Shown piece after piece: positions 44,471 through 52,488 of a stretch of DNA of 64,000 nucleotides. Position 1 is the stretch's first letter. Every line of letters starts with the position of its first letter. Origin of the DNA: Streptomyces sp. NBC_01445 (GTDB lineage: Bacteria > Actinomycetota > Actinomycetes > Streptomycetales > Streptomycetaceae). The translations under genes and the position numbers were made by a program. The notes below the pieces were generated by a model. That model worked only from the letters and a program-made list of their open reading frames with translations, was not told the origin of the DNA and made no database searches. The stretch covers positions 6,197,001 through 6,261,000 of the forward strand of contig NZ_CP109485.1 of assembly GCF_035918235.1 (NCBI RefSeq), written 5' to 3'.

Positions 44471-44758
44471 ATGAGCACTCTTGAGCCCGAGCGCGGGACA
44501 GGTACGGGGACCCTCGTAGAGCCGACGCCGCAGACGTCGCACGGTGACGGCGACCACGAGCGCTACGCCCACTATGTCCAGAAGGACAAGATCATGGCGA
44601 GCGCCCTCGAGGGGACGCCGGTCGTCGCGCTCTGCGGCAAGGTCTGGGTGCCGGGCCGGGACCCGAAGAAGTACCCCGTGTGTCCCATGTGCAAGGAGAT
44701 CTACGAGTCCATGGGCGCCGGCGGCGACAAGGACAAGGGCGGCAAGGACAAGAAGTAG
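44471..44758 (+). CDS. DUF3039 family protein
   Basis: 95 aa from ATG 44471. Conserved small actinobacterial protein with YAHYVQKDKIMASALEGTPV, VALCGKVWVPGRDP and a Cys pair CPMCKEIY that with the earlier Cys may bind zinc. It ends in a Lys/Gly/Asp tail. Function unknown. Confidence 0.85.
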   Translation: MSTLEPERGTGTGTLVEPTPQTSHGDGDHERYAHYVQKDKIMASALEGTPVVALCGKVWVPGRDPKKYPVCPMCKEIYESMGAGGDKDKGGKDKK

Positions 44759-44825
44759 AGGCGGCGAGCAAGAGGGCAGGAAGCGGCGGTTCGCGTCGCT
44801 GCGGAAGGTTCCTGAGGCTGCTGCG

Positions 44826-44868
44826 AAAGGCCCCCGAGGTGCGCATCTGTCGCGCCATGGGGGCCTTT
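44826..44868 (+). terminator. terminator after the DUF3039 gene
   Basis: A 10-bp stem, aaaggccccc/gggggccttt, around a 23-nt loop that can itself pair (GGTGCG...CGCGCC). Confidence 0.7.
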
Positions 44869-44894
44869 GTGCTGCCTGCGCGACCGTTGCGCTC

Positions 44895-44910
44895 AGTGGT
44901 CTGGACCTCC
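44895..44910 (+). promoter_or_regulatory. DasR-type operator (dre) upstream of the amino-sugar importer
   Basis: agtggtctggacctcc closely matches the DasR site consensus (A-C/G-TGGTCTAGACCA-C/G-T), with the core TGGTCT-GACC kept. It lies 73-88 bases before the binding-protein gene. DasR is the GlcNAc-responsive GntR repressor of Streptomyces, which fits a hexosaminidase operon. Confidence 0.65.
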
Positions 44911-44982
44911 TAGCCTCCTCTGTGTTGTGCACAGCAAAACCGCCATTGCGTATGTTGCAACGACTCTTCGGAGGCTGCCCCC

Positions 44983-46275
44983 ATGAAGCTCCCCGTCCGA
45001 ATGGCCTTGCCCCTGGCCGCACTTGTCCTCGCCGCCGCCTGCGCCCCCGGGACGTCGGACAACGGCTCCGCCGGGGACGACAAGAGCGGGACCCTGCGTG
45101 TCTGGCTCTTCCAGGAGGTCAACAACCAGCCGAAGCAGAAGGTCGTCGACGCGGCCGTCGCCGCCTTCGAGAAGTCCCACAAGGGCGCCGACGTCAAGGT
45201 TGAGTACATACCCGTCGAGACCCGCGCCGAGAAGATCAAGGCCGCCTTCAACGACCCGAAGAGCGCGCCCGACGTCATCGAGTACGGCAACACCGACACC
45301 GCCGGATACGTCAAGGACGGCGGCCTCGCCGACGTGACCGAGGAGTTCGGCGCCTGGTCCGAGGCCAAGGACACCGACCCGACGGCCAAGGAGTCCGTGA
45401 CCGTCGACGGAAAGATCTACGGCGCCCCCTACTTCGTCGGCGTGCGCGCCCTCTACTACCGCACCGACGTCTTCAAGGACCTCAAGCTCGGCGTCCCGAC
45501 GACGCAGGCGCAACTCGCCGCCACGGCACGGAAGATCCACAAGGCGAAGCCGGACCTGTACGGCCTCGCGGTCGGCGGCGCGTACACGTACGGCGCGATG
45601 CCGTTCATCTGGTCCCAGGGCGGCGAACTCGCCGAGAAGAAGGGCGGATCGTACGAGTCGGCCATCGACAGCCAGGCCGCGCGCAAGGGCATCGAGGCCT
45701 ACACGTCCCTCTTCGGCGGCGACAACTGTCCCGCGGCCAAGTGCGCCGGCATGGGCGGCAATGACACCGTCACCGCCTTCGCCTCCGGCAAGGCCGGCAT
45801 GGCCATCGGTGGCGACTTCAGTCACCAGGCCATGGAGGACGGCAAGGTCAAGGGCAAGTACGCCGTCGTGCCGCTGCCGGGCGCGGACAAGGGCGACATC
45901 GCCCCGGCCTTCGCGGGCGGCAACAACATCGGCGTGCTCAAGAGCACCTCGCACCGCACGCTCGCCGTGGACCTCATGAAGAGCCTCGCCTCGAAGAAGA
46001 CGCAGGGCGAACTCTTCGACGCGATGGGCTTCCTGCCCACGTACACGGACGTCCGCGAGAGCGTCGCGAAGAAGGAGCCCTTCGTCGCGCCCTTCATCAA
46101 GACCCTCGGCGCCGGCGCCAAGTTCGTGCCCGCCTCGCCCGCCTGGGGTCAGATAGACGCCTCGCTCGTCCTGCCGACCATGTTCCAGGAGATCGTCAGC
46201 GGACGTAAGGACGTGGCGACCGCCTCGCGGGACGCGGCGAAGAAGATGGACACCGCCTTCCGCACCGCGGGCTGA
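44983..46275 (+). CDS. sugar-binding lipoprotein of an amino-sugar ABC importer
   Basis: 430 aa from ATG 44983 behind CGGAGG. The lipobox LAAAC puts the lipidated Cys at residue 20. Family 1 solute-binding protein: TLRVWLFQEVNN, SAPDVIEYGNTDTAGYV, YGAPYFVGVRALYYRTDVF, AIGGDFSH. Downstream genes are two permeases and a GH20 hexosaminidase, and a DasR-type site lies upstream, so the ligand is likely GlcNAc oligomers or a related amino sugar (inference). No ATPase gene is present; MsiK is the likely shared one. Confidence 0.92.
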   Translation: MKLPVRMALPLAALVLAAACAPGTSDNGSAGDDKSGTLRVWLFQEVNNQPKQKVVDAAVAAFEKSHKGADVKVEYIPVETRAEKIKAAFNDPKSAPDVIEYGNTDTAGYVKDGGLADVTEEFGAWSEAKDTDPTAKESVTVDGKIYGAPYFVGVRALYYRTDVFKDLKLGVPTTQAQLAATARKIHKAKPDLYGLAVGGAYTYGAMPFIWSQGGELAEKKGGSYESAIDSQAARKGIEAYTSLFGGDNCPAAKCAGMGGNDTVTAFASGKAGMAIGGDFSHQAMEDGKVKGKYAVVPLPGADKGDIAPAFAGGNNIGVLKSTSHRTLAVDLMKSLASKKTQGELFDAMGFLPTYTDVRESVAKKEPFVAPFIKTLGAGAKFVPASPAWGQIDASLVLPTMFQEIVSGRKDVATASRDAAKKMDTAFRTAG

Positions 46276-46279
46276 CCGC

Positions 46280-47179
46280 GTGGCCACCACCACCGCCGCC
46301 CGCCGCACCGGCGCCTGGACCCCCTGGCTCTATCTCGCCCCCGCCCTGCTCCTCCTCGGCGGGCTCCTCGTCTACCCCGTCTACCAACTCGGCCTGATCT
46401 CGTTCCTCGAATACACCCAGGCCCAGGTCAGCGGCGGCGAACCGACCACGTTCCAGGGGCTCGGGAACTACGCGACGCTCTTCGCAGACGAGCAGTTCTG
46501 GCAGGTGCTGCTCGCCACGGTCCTGTTCGCCGCCGCGTGCGTCGTCTCCACGCTCGCCGTCGGCTGCGCCCTCGCCGTCCTGCTCACCCGCGTACGTGCC
46601 CTGCCCCGGCTCGCCCTGATGCTGGCCGCGCTCGGCGCCTGGGCGACGCCCGCCGTCACCGGCTCGACGGTGTGGATGTTCCTCTTCGACCCGGACTTCG
46701 GCCCGGTCAACCGGGTGTTCGGGCTCGGCGACTTCTCGTGGACGTACGGCCGCTACAGCGCCTTCGCGCTCGTCCTGCTCGAAGTGGTCTGGTGTTCCTT
46801 CCCGTTCGTGATGGTCACCGTGTACGCGGGCATCAGGGCGGTCCCGGAGGAGGTCGTCGAGGCGGCGGCGCTCGACGGGGCTTCGCAGTGGCGGACCTGG
46901 CGCTCGGTGCTCGCGCCGATGCTGCGGCCGATCCTCCTCGTCGTCACCGTCCAGTCGGTCATCTGGGACTTCAAGGTGTTCACCCAGATCTACGTCATGA
47001 CGAACGGCGGTGGCATCGCGGGCCAGAACCTCGTGCTCAACGTGTACGCGTACCAAAAGGCCTTCGCGTCGAGCCAGTACAGCCTCGGCTCGGCGATCGG
47101 CGTCGTCATGCTGCTGATCCTGCTCGCCGTCACGCTCGGCTACCTGCGGATCCTGCGCCGCAGGGGGGAGGAGCTGTGA
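46280..47179 (+). CDS. amino-sugar ABC transporter permease, MalF type
   Basis: 299 aa from GTG 46280, five bases after the lipoprotein stop. Six hydrophobic segments beginning LYLAPALLLLGGLLVYPVYQ and the EAA loop VPEEVVEAAALDGASQW for ATPase contact. Normal length, unlike the MalF homologue of the first importer in this window. Its TGA overlaps the GTG of the next permease. Confidence 0.93.
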   Translation: MATTTAARRTGAWTPWLYLAPALLLLGGLLVYPVYQLGLISFLEYTQAQVSGGEPTTFQGLGNYATLFADEQFWQVLLATVLFAAACVVSTLAVGCALAVLLTRVRALPRLALMLAALGAWATPAVTGSTVWMFLFDPDFGPVNRVFGLGDFSWTYGRYSAFALVLLEVVWCSFPFVMVTVYAGIRAVPEEVVEAAALDGASQWRTWRSVLAPMLRPILLVVTVQSVIWDFKVFTQIYVMTNGGGIAGQNLVLNVYAYQKAFASSQYSLGSAIGVVMLLILLAVTLGYLRILRRRGEEL

Positions 47180-48069
47180 GCTCCGTACGTGCTGCGAGTC
47201 CCGTACGCGCCGTGGGCTCCGTACGGGTCCGGGTCCGGGTGAGGGTGCGGCGTCCGTGGCGGCTCGCCGCCGAGGCGTCCGCCCTCCTGATCGCCCTCGT
47301 CGTCGCCTTCCCCCTCTACTGGATGGTGCTCGGCGCCTTCAAGCCGGCCGGGGAGATCGAGTCGACCGAGCCGAGGCCCTGGACGCTCGCGCCCTCGCTC
47401 GACTCCTTCCGGCGCGTCTTCCAACAGCAGGAATTCGGCCGCTACTTCCTCAACAGCCTGATCGTCGCGGGCACCGTCGTCGTGCTCTCCGCCCTCGTCG
47501 CATTCCTCGCGGCGACCGCGGTGACAAGGTTCCGGTTCAGGTTCCGCACGACGCTTCTCATCATGTTCCTGGTGGCGCAGATGGTGCCCGTCGAGGCCCT
47601 CACCATTCCGCTCTTCTTCCTCATGCGGGATTTCGGGCAGCTCAACACGCTGGGCTCACTGATCCTGCCGCACCTGGCGTTCTCGCTGCCGTTCGCCGTG
47701 TGGATGCTCCGGGGCTTTGTGAAGGCCGTCCCTGAAGCGCTTGAGGAGGCGGCGTACATCGACGGCGCGAGCCGCACCAGGTTCCTCTGGCAGATCCTTT
47801 TCCCGCTGGTCTTTCCCGGCCTCGTGGCGACCAGCGTGTTCTCGTTCATCTCCACCTGGAACGACTTCCTGTTCGCGAAGTCCTTCATCATCAGCGACAC
47901 CTCGCAGTCGACCCTGCCCATGGCCCTGCTCGTCTTCTTCAAACCCGACGAGAACGACTGGGGCGGCATCATGGCGGCGTCGACGGTAATGACCATTCCG
48001 GTACTGGTCTTCTTCGTACTCGTACAGCGGCGCCTGGTGTCCGGGCTCGGCGGCGCGGTTAAGGACTGA
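47176..48069 (+). CDS. amino-sugar ABC transporter permease, MalG type
   Basis: 297 aa from GTG 47176, in GTGA overlap with the previous gene and behind GGGGGGAGGAG. The first 30 residues are an Arg/Val-rich tail (VRVRVRVRVRR); then six helices, the EAA loop VPEALEEAAYIDGASRTRF and the usual ending RRLVSGLGGAVKD. The stop shares a base with the ATG of the hexosaminidase gene (TGATG), so all four genes are one transcript. Confidence 0.93.
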   Translation: MSSVRAASPVRAVGSVRVRVRVRVRRPWRLAAEASALLIALVVAFPLYWMVLGAFKPAGEIESTEPRPWTLAPSLDSFRRVFQQQEFGRYFLNSLIVAGTVVVLSALVAFLAATAVTRFRFRFRTTLLIMFLVAQMVPVEALTIPLFFLMRDFGQLNTLGSLILPHLAFSLPFAVWMLRGFVKAVPEALEEAAYIDGASRTRFLWQILFPLVFPGLVATSVFSFISTWNDFLFAKSFIISDTSQSTLPMALLVFFKPDENDWGGIMAASTVMTIPVLVFFVLVQRRLVSGLGGAVKD

Positions 48070-49721
48070 TGTCAGTGACTTCGGCAGATCTCATTCCCGT
48101 ACCCCGCCGGACGGCGCCCGGCGACGGCCTTCACGAGCTCGGCGACGCCACCACGGTCGACGCCGGCGCGGGCACCGAGGGCGTCGCCCGCTGGCTGCGC
48201 TCGACCGTCGGAGCGGCCACCGGCCTCGCCCTGAACGACGCCGACACCGGCACTGAGCTGCGCGACGGCGGCACCCGTATCGAACTGCGCGTCGACCCGG
48301 AACTCGGCGCGGAGGCCTACCGGATGACCGTCGACCGGCACGCGGTCCGCGTCGAAGGCGGCAGCGCGGCCGGTGTCTTCTGGGGAGCCCAGACGTTCCG
48401 TCAGCTCCTCGGCCCGGACGCATTCCGGCGCGCGCCCGTCGAAGCGGGCCGCACGTGGTCCGTCCCCACCGGCACCGTCGAGGACGCCCCACGCTTCGCC
48501 TGGCGCGGACTGATGCTGGACGTATCACGCCACTTCATGCCCAAGGACGGAGTCCTGCGCTATCTCGACCTGCTCGCCGCGCACAAACTGAACGTCTTCC
48601 ACTTCCACCTCACCGACGACCAGGGGTGGCGCGTCGAGATCAAGCGCCACCCCAGGCTGACGGAGCACGGAGCCTGGCGCGCACGCACGAAATTCGGCCA
48701 CCGCGCCTCACCCCTGTGGGACGACCGTCCGCACGGCGGCTTCTACACGCAGGACGACATCCGCGAGATCGTCGCGTACGCCGCCCAACGGCATATCCGC
48801 GTCGTCCCCGAGATCGATGTCCCCGGCCACTCCCAGGCGGCCATCGCGGCCTATCCGGAACTCGGCAACACGGACGTCGTCGACACCGCCTCGCTCACCG
48901 TCTGGGACAACTGGGGAGTAACCCCGAACGTACTCGCGCCGACCGACCACACCCTGCGCTTCTACGAGGGCGTATTCGAGGAACTCCTCGGCCTCTTCCC
49001 GGCCGACGTCTCGCCGTTCATTCACATCGGCGGCGACGAGTGCCCCAAGGACCAGTGGAAGCAGTCGCCCGCCGCGCAGGCCCGGATCGCCGAACTCGGC
49101 CTGAAGGGCGAGGACGAGCTCCAGTCCTGGTTCATCCGGCACTTCGACACCTGGCTCACCGAACGCGGCCGCCGCCTGATCGGCTGGGACGAGATCCTGG
49201 AGGGCGGCCTCGCGCCCGGCGCCGCCGTGTCGTCCTGGCGCGGCTACCAGGGCGGCATCACCGCCGCCCGCGCCGGACACGACGTCGTCATGTGCCCCGA
49301 GCAGCAGGTGTACCTGGACCACCGTCAGGCGCCGGGCGACGACGAGCCGATGCCCATCGGATACGTCCGCACGCTTGAGGACGTCTACCGCTTCGAGCCC
49401 GTCCCCCCGCAGCTCACCGAGGACGAGGCGCGGCATGTCCTCGGCACCCAGGCCAACGTGTGGACCGAGGTGATGGAGAGCCAGGACCGCGTCGACTACC
49501 AGGTGTTCCCGCGCCTGGCCGCCTTCGCCGAGGTCGCCTGGAGCGCCCTGCCCGCACCCGCCGAGCGCGACTACGCGGACTTCCGGCGCCGAATGACCGC
49601 CCACTACGCCCGCCTTGACGCCCTCGGCGTCGGCTACCGCCCGCCCACAGGGCCCCTTCCGTGGCAGCAGCGACCGGGTGTGCTCGGACGCCCGATCGAG
49701 GGGGCGCCCCCGAACGTGTGA
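48069..49721 (+). CDS. beta-N-acetylhexosaminidase, GH20
   Basis: 550 aa from ATG 48069. No signal peptide, so it acts in the cytoplasm on imported oligosaccharides, removing terminal GlcNAc. The N-terminal alpha/beta domain is followed by the catalytic barrel from about residue 145 (FAWRGLMLDVSRHFMP, FHFHLTDDQGWRVEIK). The Asp-Glu catalytic pair lies at about residues 322-323 in FIHIGGDECPK, with Glu the acid and Asp orienting the acetamido group. WDEILEGGLAP and a late Trp segment complete the site. Coupled to the importer genes. Confidence 0.93.
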   Translation: MSVTSADLIPVPRRTAPGDGLHELGDATTVDAGAGTEGVARWLRSTVGAATGLALNDADTGTELRDGGTRIELRVDPELGAEAYRMTVDRHAVRVEGGSAAGVFWGAQTFRQLLGPDAFRRAPVEAGRTWSVPTGTVEDAPRFAWRGLMLDVSRHFMPKDGVLRYLDLLAAHKLNVFHFHLTDDQGWRVEIKRHPRLTEHGAWRARTKFGHRASPLWDDRPHGGFYTQDDIREIVAYAAQRHIRVVPEIDVPGHSQAAIAAYPELGNTDVVDTASLTVWDNWGVTPNVLAPTDHTLRFYEGVFEELLGLFPADVSPFIHIGGDECPKDQWKQSPAAQARIAELGLKGEDELQSWFIRHFDTWLTERGRRLIGWDEILEGGLAPGAAVSSWRGYQGGITAARAGHDVVMCPEQQVYLDHRQAPGDDEPMPIGYVRTLEDVYRFEPVPPQLTEDEARHVLGTQANVWTEVMESQDRVDYQVFPRLAAFAEVAWSALPAPAERDYADFRRRMTAHYARLDALGVGYRPPTGPLPWQQRPGVLGRPIEGAPPNV

Positions 49722-50038
49722 GAGGCCCGCCGTACGCGTGCCCCGGGGCCCCGGCCCTGGGACCGTGGGACCGCACGAAAAAGCCTTACAAAAATCACCG
49801 AAGAGTGGCAATGCGCACCGACCGGCGACCAGGGGCGAAATCGACCCATCTCCCTGGTCCTCGGGGCGAAAGCCTCCTAGCGGACCCCCTCGCCGGGCCC
49901 CCGGGAAGATGTGCCAGAGTTGCCACGTCCGGCCTGTCAGCACGTACCGTACGGCGGAACAGGCGTAACGGTGCGAACGACGGTTCACAAGCCGAAGCCG
50001 CCGGGCGAAGTGCCGGACATCGGGAAGGGGCAGCCGGT
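49722..50038 (+). other. 317-bp intergenic region before the molybdenum hydroxylase genes
   Basis: No gene is supported. The open frame that runs through upstream of 50039 has no family sequence. A promoter for the next operon should be here; TTGCCA at about 49919 has only poorly spaced -10 candidates. AAGGGG at about 50026 is the ribosome site of the next gene. Confidence 0.4.
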
Positions 50039-50923
50039 TTGACCACGCACGCAACGCAGGCCGTGACGCTCCCGGGCTCGCTGGACGAGGCCGTGGCAGC
50101 ACTCTCCGCCATGCCCGCCGCGGTCCCGGTCGCGGGCGGCACCGATCTGATGGCCTCGGTCAACGCCGGACTGCTGCGCCCCGCCGCCCTCGTCGGCCTC
50201 GGCCGCATCAGCGAGATCCGCGGCTGGCAGTACCAGGACGGTCACGCCCTGCTCGGCGCCGGCCTCACCCACGCCCGCATCGGACGCCCCGACTTCGCCG
50301 CCCTGATCCCCGCCCTCGCGGCCGCGGCCCGCGCCGCCGGACCGCCCCAGATCCGTAACGCGGGCACCCTCGGCGGCAACATCGCCTCCGCCGCCGCGAC
50401 CGGCGACACCCTGCCGGTCCTGGCCGCCCTCGAAGCGACCCTCATCATCGCGGGCCCCGGCGGCGTGCGGCGCGAGGTCCCCGTCTCCCACCTGCTCGCG
50501 GGCATGGAGATGCTCAGCCCCGGCGAGCTCATCGGCTTCGTACGCGTGCCGCTCCTGCACGCCCCGCAGACCTTCCTCAAGGCCACCGGCCGCACCGGCC
50601 CCGGGCGCGCCCTCGCGTCCGTCGCGCTCGTCCTCGACCCCGCGAGGCGCGGCGTGCGGTGCGCGGTCGGCGCCATCGCGCCCATGCCGCTGCGGCCCCT
50701 GGAGGCCGAGCAGTGGGTGGCCTCGCTCATCGACTGGGACGGCGAGCGGATGCTCGTGCCCGAGGCGCTGACCGCGTTCGGCGAGTACGTCGCCGCGGCC
50801 TGCATCCCCGACGCCGCCCCGGCGCCGGACGGCACCCAGGAACAGTTGCCGCCCGCCGTACTGCACCTGCGGCGCACGGTCGCCGCGCTGGCCCGACGTG
50901 CACTTGGGAGGGCGCTGTCGTGA
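50039..50923 (+). CDS. molybdenum hydroxylase FAD-binding subunit
   Basis: 294 aa from TTG 50039, which follows AAGGGG; no ATG or GTG fits better. FAD_binding_5 type with VAGGTDLMASVNAGL and RNAGTLGGNIASAAATGD, both flavin-contacting, and a C-terminal CO dehydrogenase flavoprotein-like domain. In xanthine dehydrogenase-type enzymes this subunit passes electrons from the iron-sulfur clusters to NAD. It overlaps the next gene by GTGA. Substrate of the complex unknown; purines are a possibility. Confidence 0.87.
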   Translation: MTTHATQAVTLPGSLDEAVAALSAMPAAVPVAGGTDLMASVNAGLLRPAALVGLGRISEIRGWQYQDGHALLGAGLTHARIGRPDFAALIPALAAAARAAGPPQIRNAGTLGGNIASAAATGDTLPVLAALEATLIIAGPGGVRREVPVSHLLAGMEMLSPGELIGFVRVPLLHAPQTFLKATGRTGPGRALASVALVLDPARRGVRCAVGAIAPMPLRPLEAEQWVASLIDWDGERMLVPEALTAFGEYVAAACIPDAAPAPDGTQEQLPPAVLHLRRTVAALARRALGRALS

Positions 50924-52488
50924 CTGACGAGCACAACCACGGTGGCCATCAGGGCGGCGGCTGGGAGCCGCTGCCCCAGGGCGACTACGACGCGGACGCC
51001 ACCGCCTTCGTGCAGCTTCCCGAGGGCGGGCTCCCCGACGTGCCGCTGGCCGCGCCGGGACACGGCTACGTACCGCCGCAGATCACCATCGCGCCCGGCG
51101 GCCCCGCGGCCACGGACCCGTCGGCGACCGGCGTGTGGGTGCTGCCGCCCGACGTGACGGGGGCGCAGGCGGCGCCCACGGGGGCGGCTACGGGTGAGGT
51201 GCACTGGCCCGAACCTGCCGAACACGCCGAACCTGCCGCTACGGAGGCGATGCCTTCGTACGGCCACGGGGCCGGGGCGACCGGGCAGTGGAGCTTCTCG
51301 GACGTCGAGCAGCCGCCCGCCCACGAGCATCCGGTGGCCGAACCGGCGGAGCAGGCCGGACAGGCCGGGCAGACCGGGCAGTGGTCGATCCCGGTCATCG
51401 CCGAAGGGGATCTTCCGGACGAGTCGGGCGAGTTCACCACGTCGTCCATCGCCGCGCAGTGGGGCCGGACGCCTCCGGCGACGCTGCCGGGGGGCGCGGT
51501 TGCGCCCTGGGCGGCGGAGGAGTGGGCGCGGGAGCCGGCGGGGGAGCTTGAGCCCGAGTTCGCGCCGGAGCCGGAGCAGGCGCAGGAGGACGCCGACGAC
51601 GTACGCGACGTGCATGGCGTACACGACATACACGGCGAACGCGATATACACGGCGAACCCGAGCCGGTCGGGACCGTGGACGACGAAGCGCACGCGTTCG
51701 CGGACGTCGCTGCCGAGTCGGCGGAGGAGCCGGTGCGGGTGCCGACCGCCGAGGCTTCTGAGGTCCGTGAGGCCCCGGAGGCTCCTGAGGTCGACGAGGC
51801 CCCCGAGGTCGCCGAAGCCCCCGCCCCCGAGGACGCCGTCGCCGACGAGCCCGACCCCGACGCTGTGGTCGCCCCCCTCCACGACGACCACCCCCTCGCC
51901 TCCTACGTCCTGCGGGTCAACGGCACCGACCGCCCCGTCACCGGCGCCTGGATCGGCGAGTCCCTGCTCTACGTCCTGCGCGAGCGCCTCGGCCTCGCCG
52001 GGGCCAAGGACGGCTGCTCGCAGGGCGAGTGCGGCGCCTGCAACGTGCAGGTCGACGGCCGCCTCGTAGCCTCCTGCCTCGTGCCCGGCGCCACCGCCGC
52101 CGGCAGCGAAGTACGCACGGTGGAGGGCCTGGCCGCCGACGGGCAGCCCTCCGACGTGCAGCGCGCCCTCGCCGGCCGCTGCGCCGTCCAGTGCGGGTTC
52201 TGCGTGCCCGGCATGGCGATGACCGTGCACGACCTCCTCGAGGGCAACCCGGCCCCCACCGAGCTGGAGACCCGGCAGGCGCTGTGCGGCAACCTGTGCC
52301 GCTGTTCCGGCTACCGCGGGATCCTGGACGCCGTACAGCAGGTCGTCACCGAACGCGAGGCGTCCGCGACGAGTGGGACCACTTCGACGGGCTCGACCTC
52401 TGCGGGTGACGCCGAGGGCAAGGCCCGCATCCCGCACCAGGCGGGACCCAGCGCGACCGAAGGTATTCAGGACGGAGGCCTGGCGTGA
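50920..52488 (+). CDS. molybdenum hydroxylase [2Fe-2S] subunit with long acidic N-terminal extension
   Basis: 522 aa from GTG 50920, although the usual subunit is 160-200 aa. The C-terminal 200 residues are standard: first cluster CSQGECGACNVQVDG, second CAVQCGFCVPGM and CGNLCRCSGYRG. The first 320 or so residues are Pro/Glu/Ala-rich and probably disordered, with spaced Trp motifs (TGVWVLPP, TGQWSFSD, TGQWSIPV, IAAQWGR) and an acidic repeat (DVHGVHDIHGERDIHGE). The extension has no start site at the domain boundary that would make it a separate gene. Overlaps both neighbours by GTGA. Confidence 0.9.
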   Translation: MTDEHNHGGHQGGGWEPLPQGDYDADATAFVQLPEGGLPDVPLAAPGHGYVPPQITIAPGGPAATDPSATGVWVLPPDVTGAQAAPTGAATGEVHWPEPAEHAEPAATEAMPSYGHGAGATGQWSFSDVEQPPAHEHPVAEPAEQAGQAGQTGQWSIPVIAEGDLPDESGEFTTSSIAAQWGRTPPATLPGGAVAPWAAEEWAREPAGELEPEFAPEPEQAQEDADDVRDVHGVHDIHGERDIHGEPEPVGTVDDEAHAFADVAAESAEEPVRVPTAEASEVREAPEAPEVDEAPEVAEAPAPEDAVADEPDPDAVVAPLHDDHPLASYVLRVNGTDRPVTGAWIGESLLYVLRERLGLAGAKDGCSQGECGACNVQVDGRLVASCLVPGATAAGSEVRTVEGLAADGQPSDVQRALAGRCAVQCGFCVPGMAMTVHDLLEGNPAPTELETRQALCGNLCRCSGYRGILDAVQQVVTEREASATSGTTSTGSTSAGDAEGKARIPHQAGPSATEGIQDGGLA

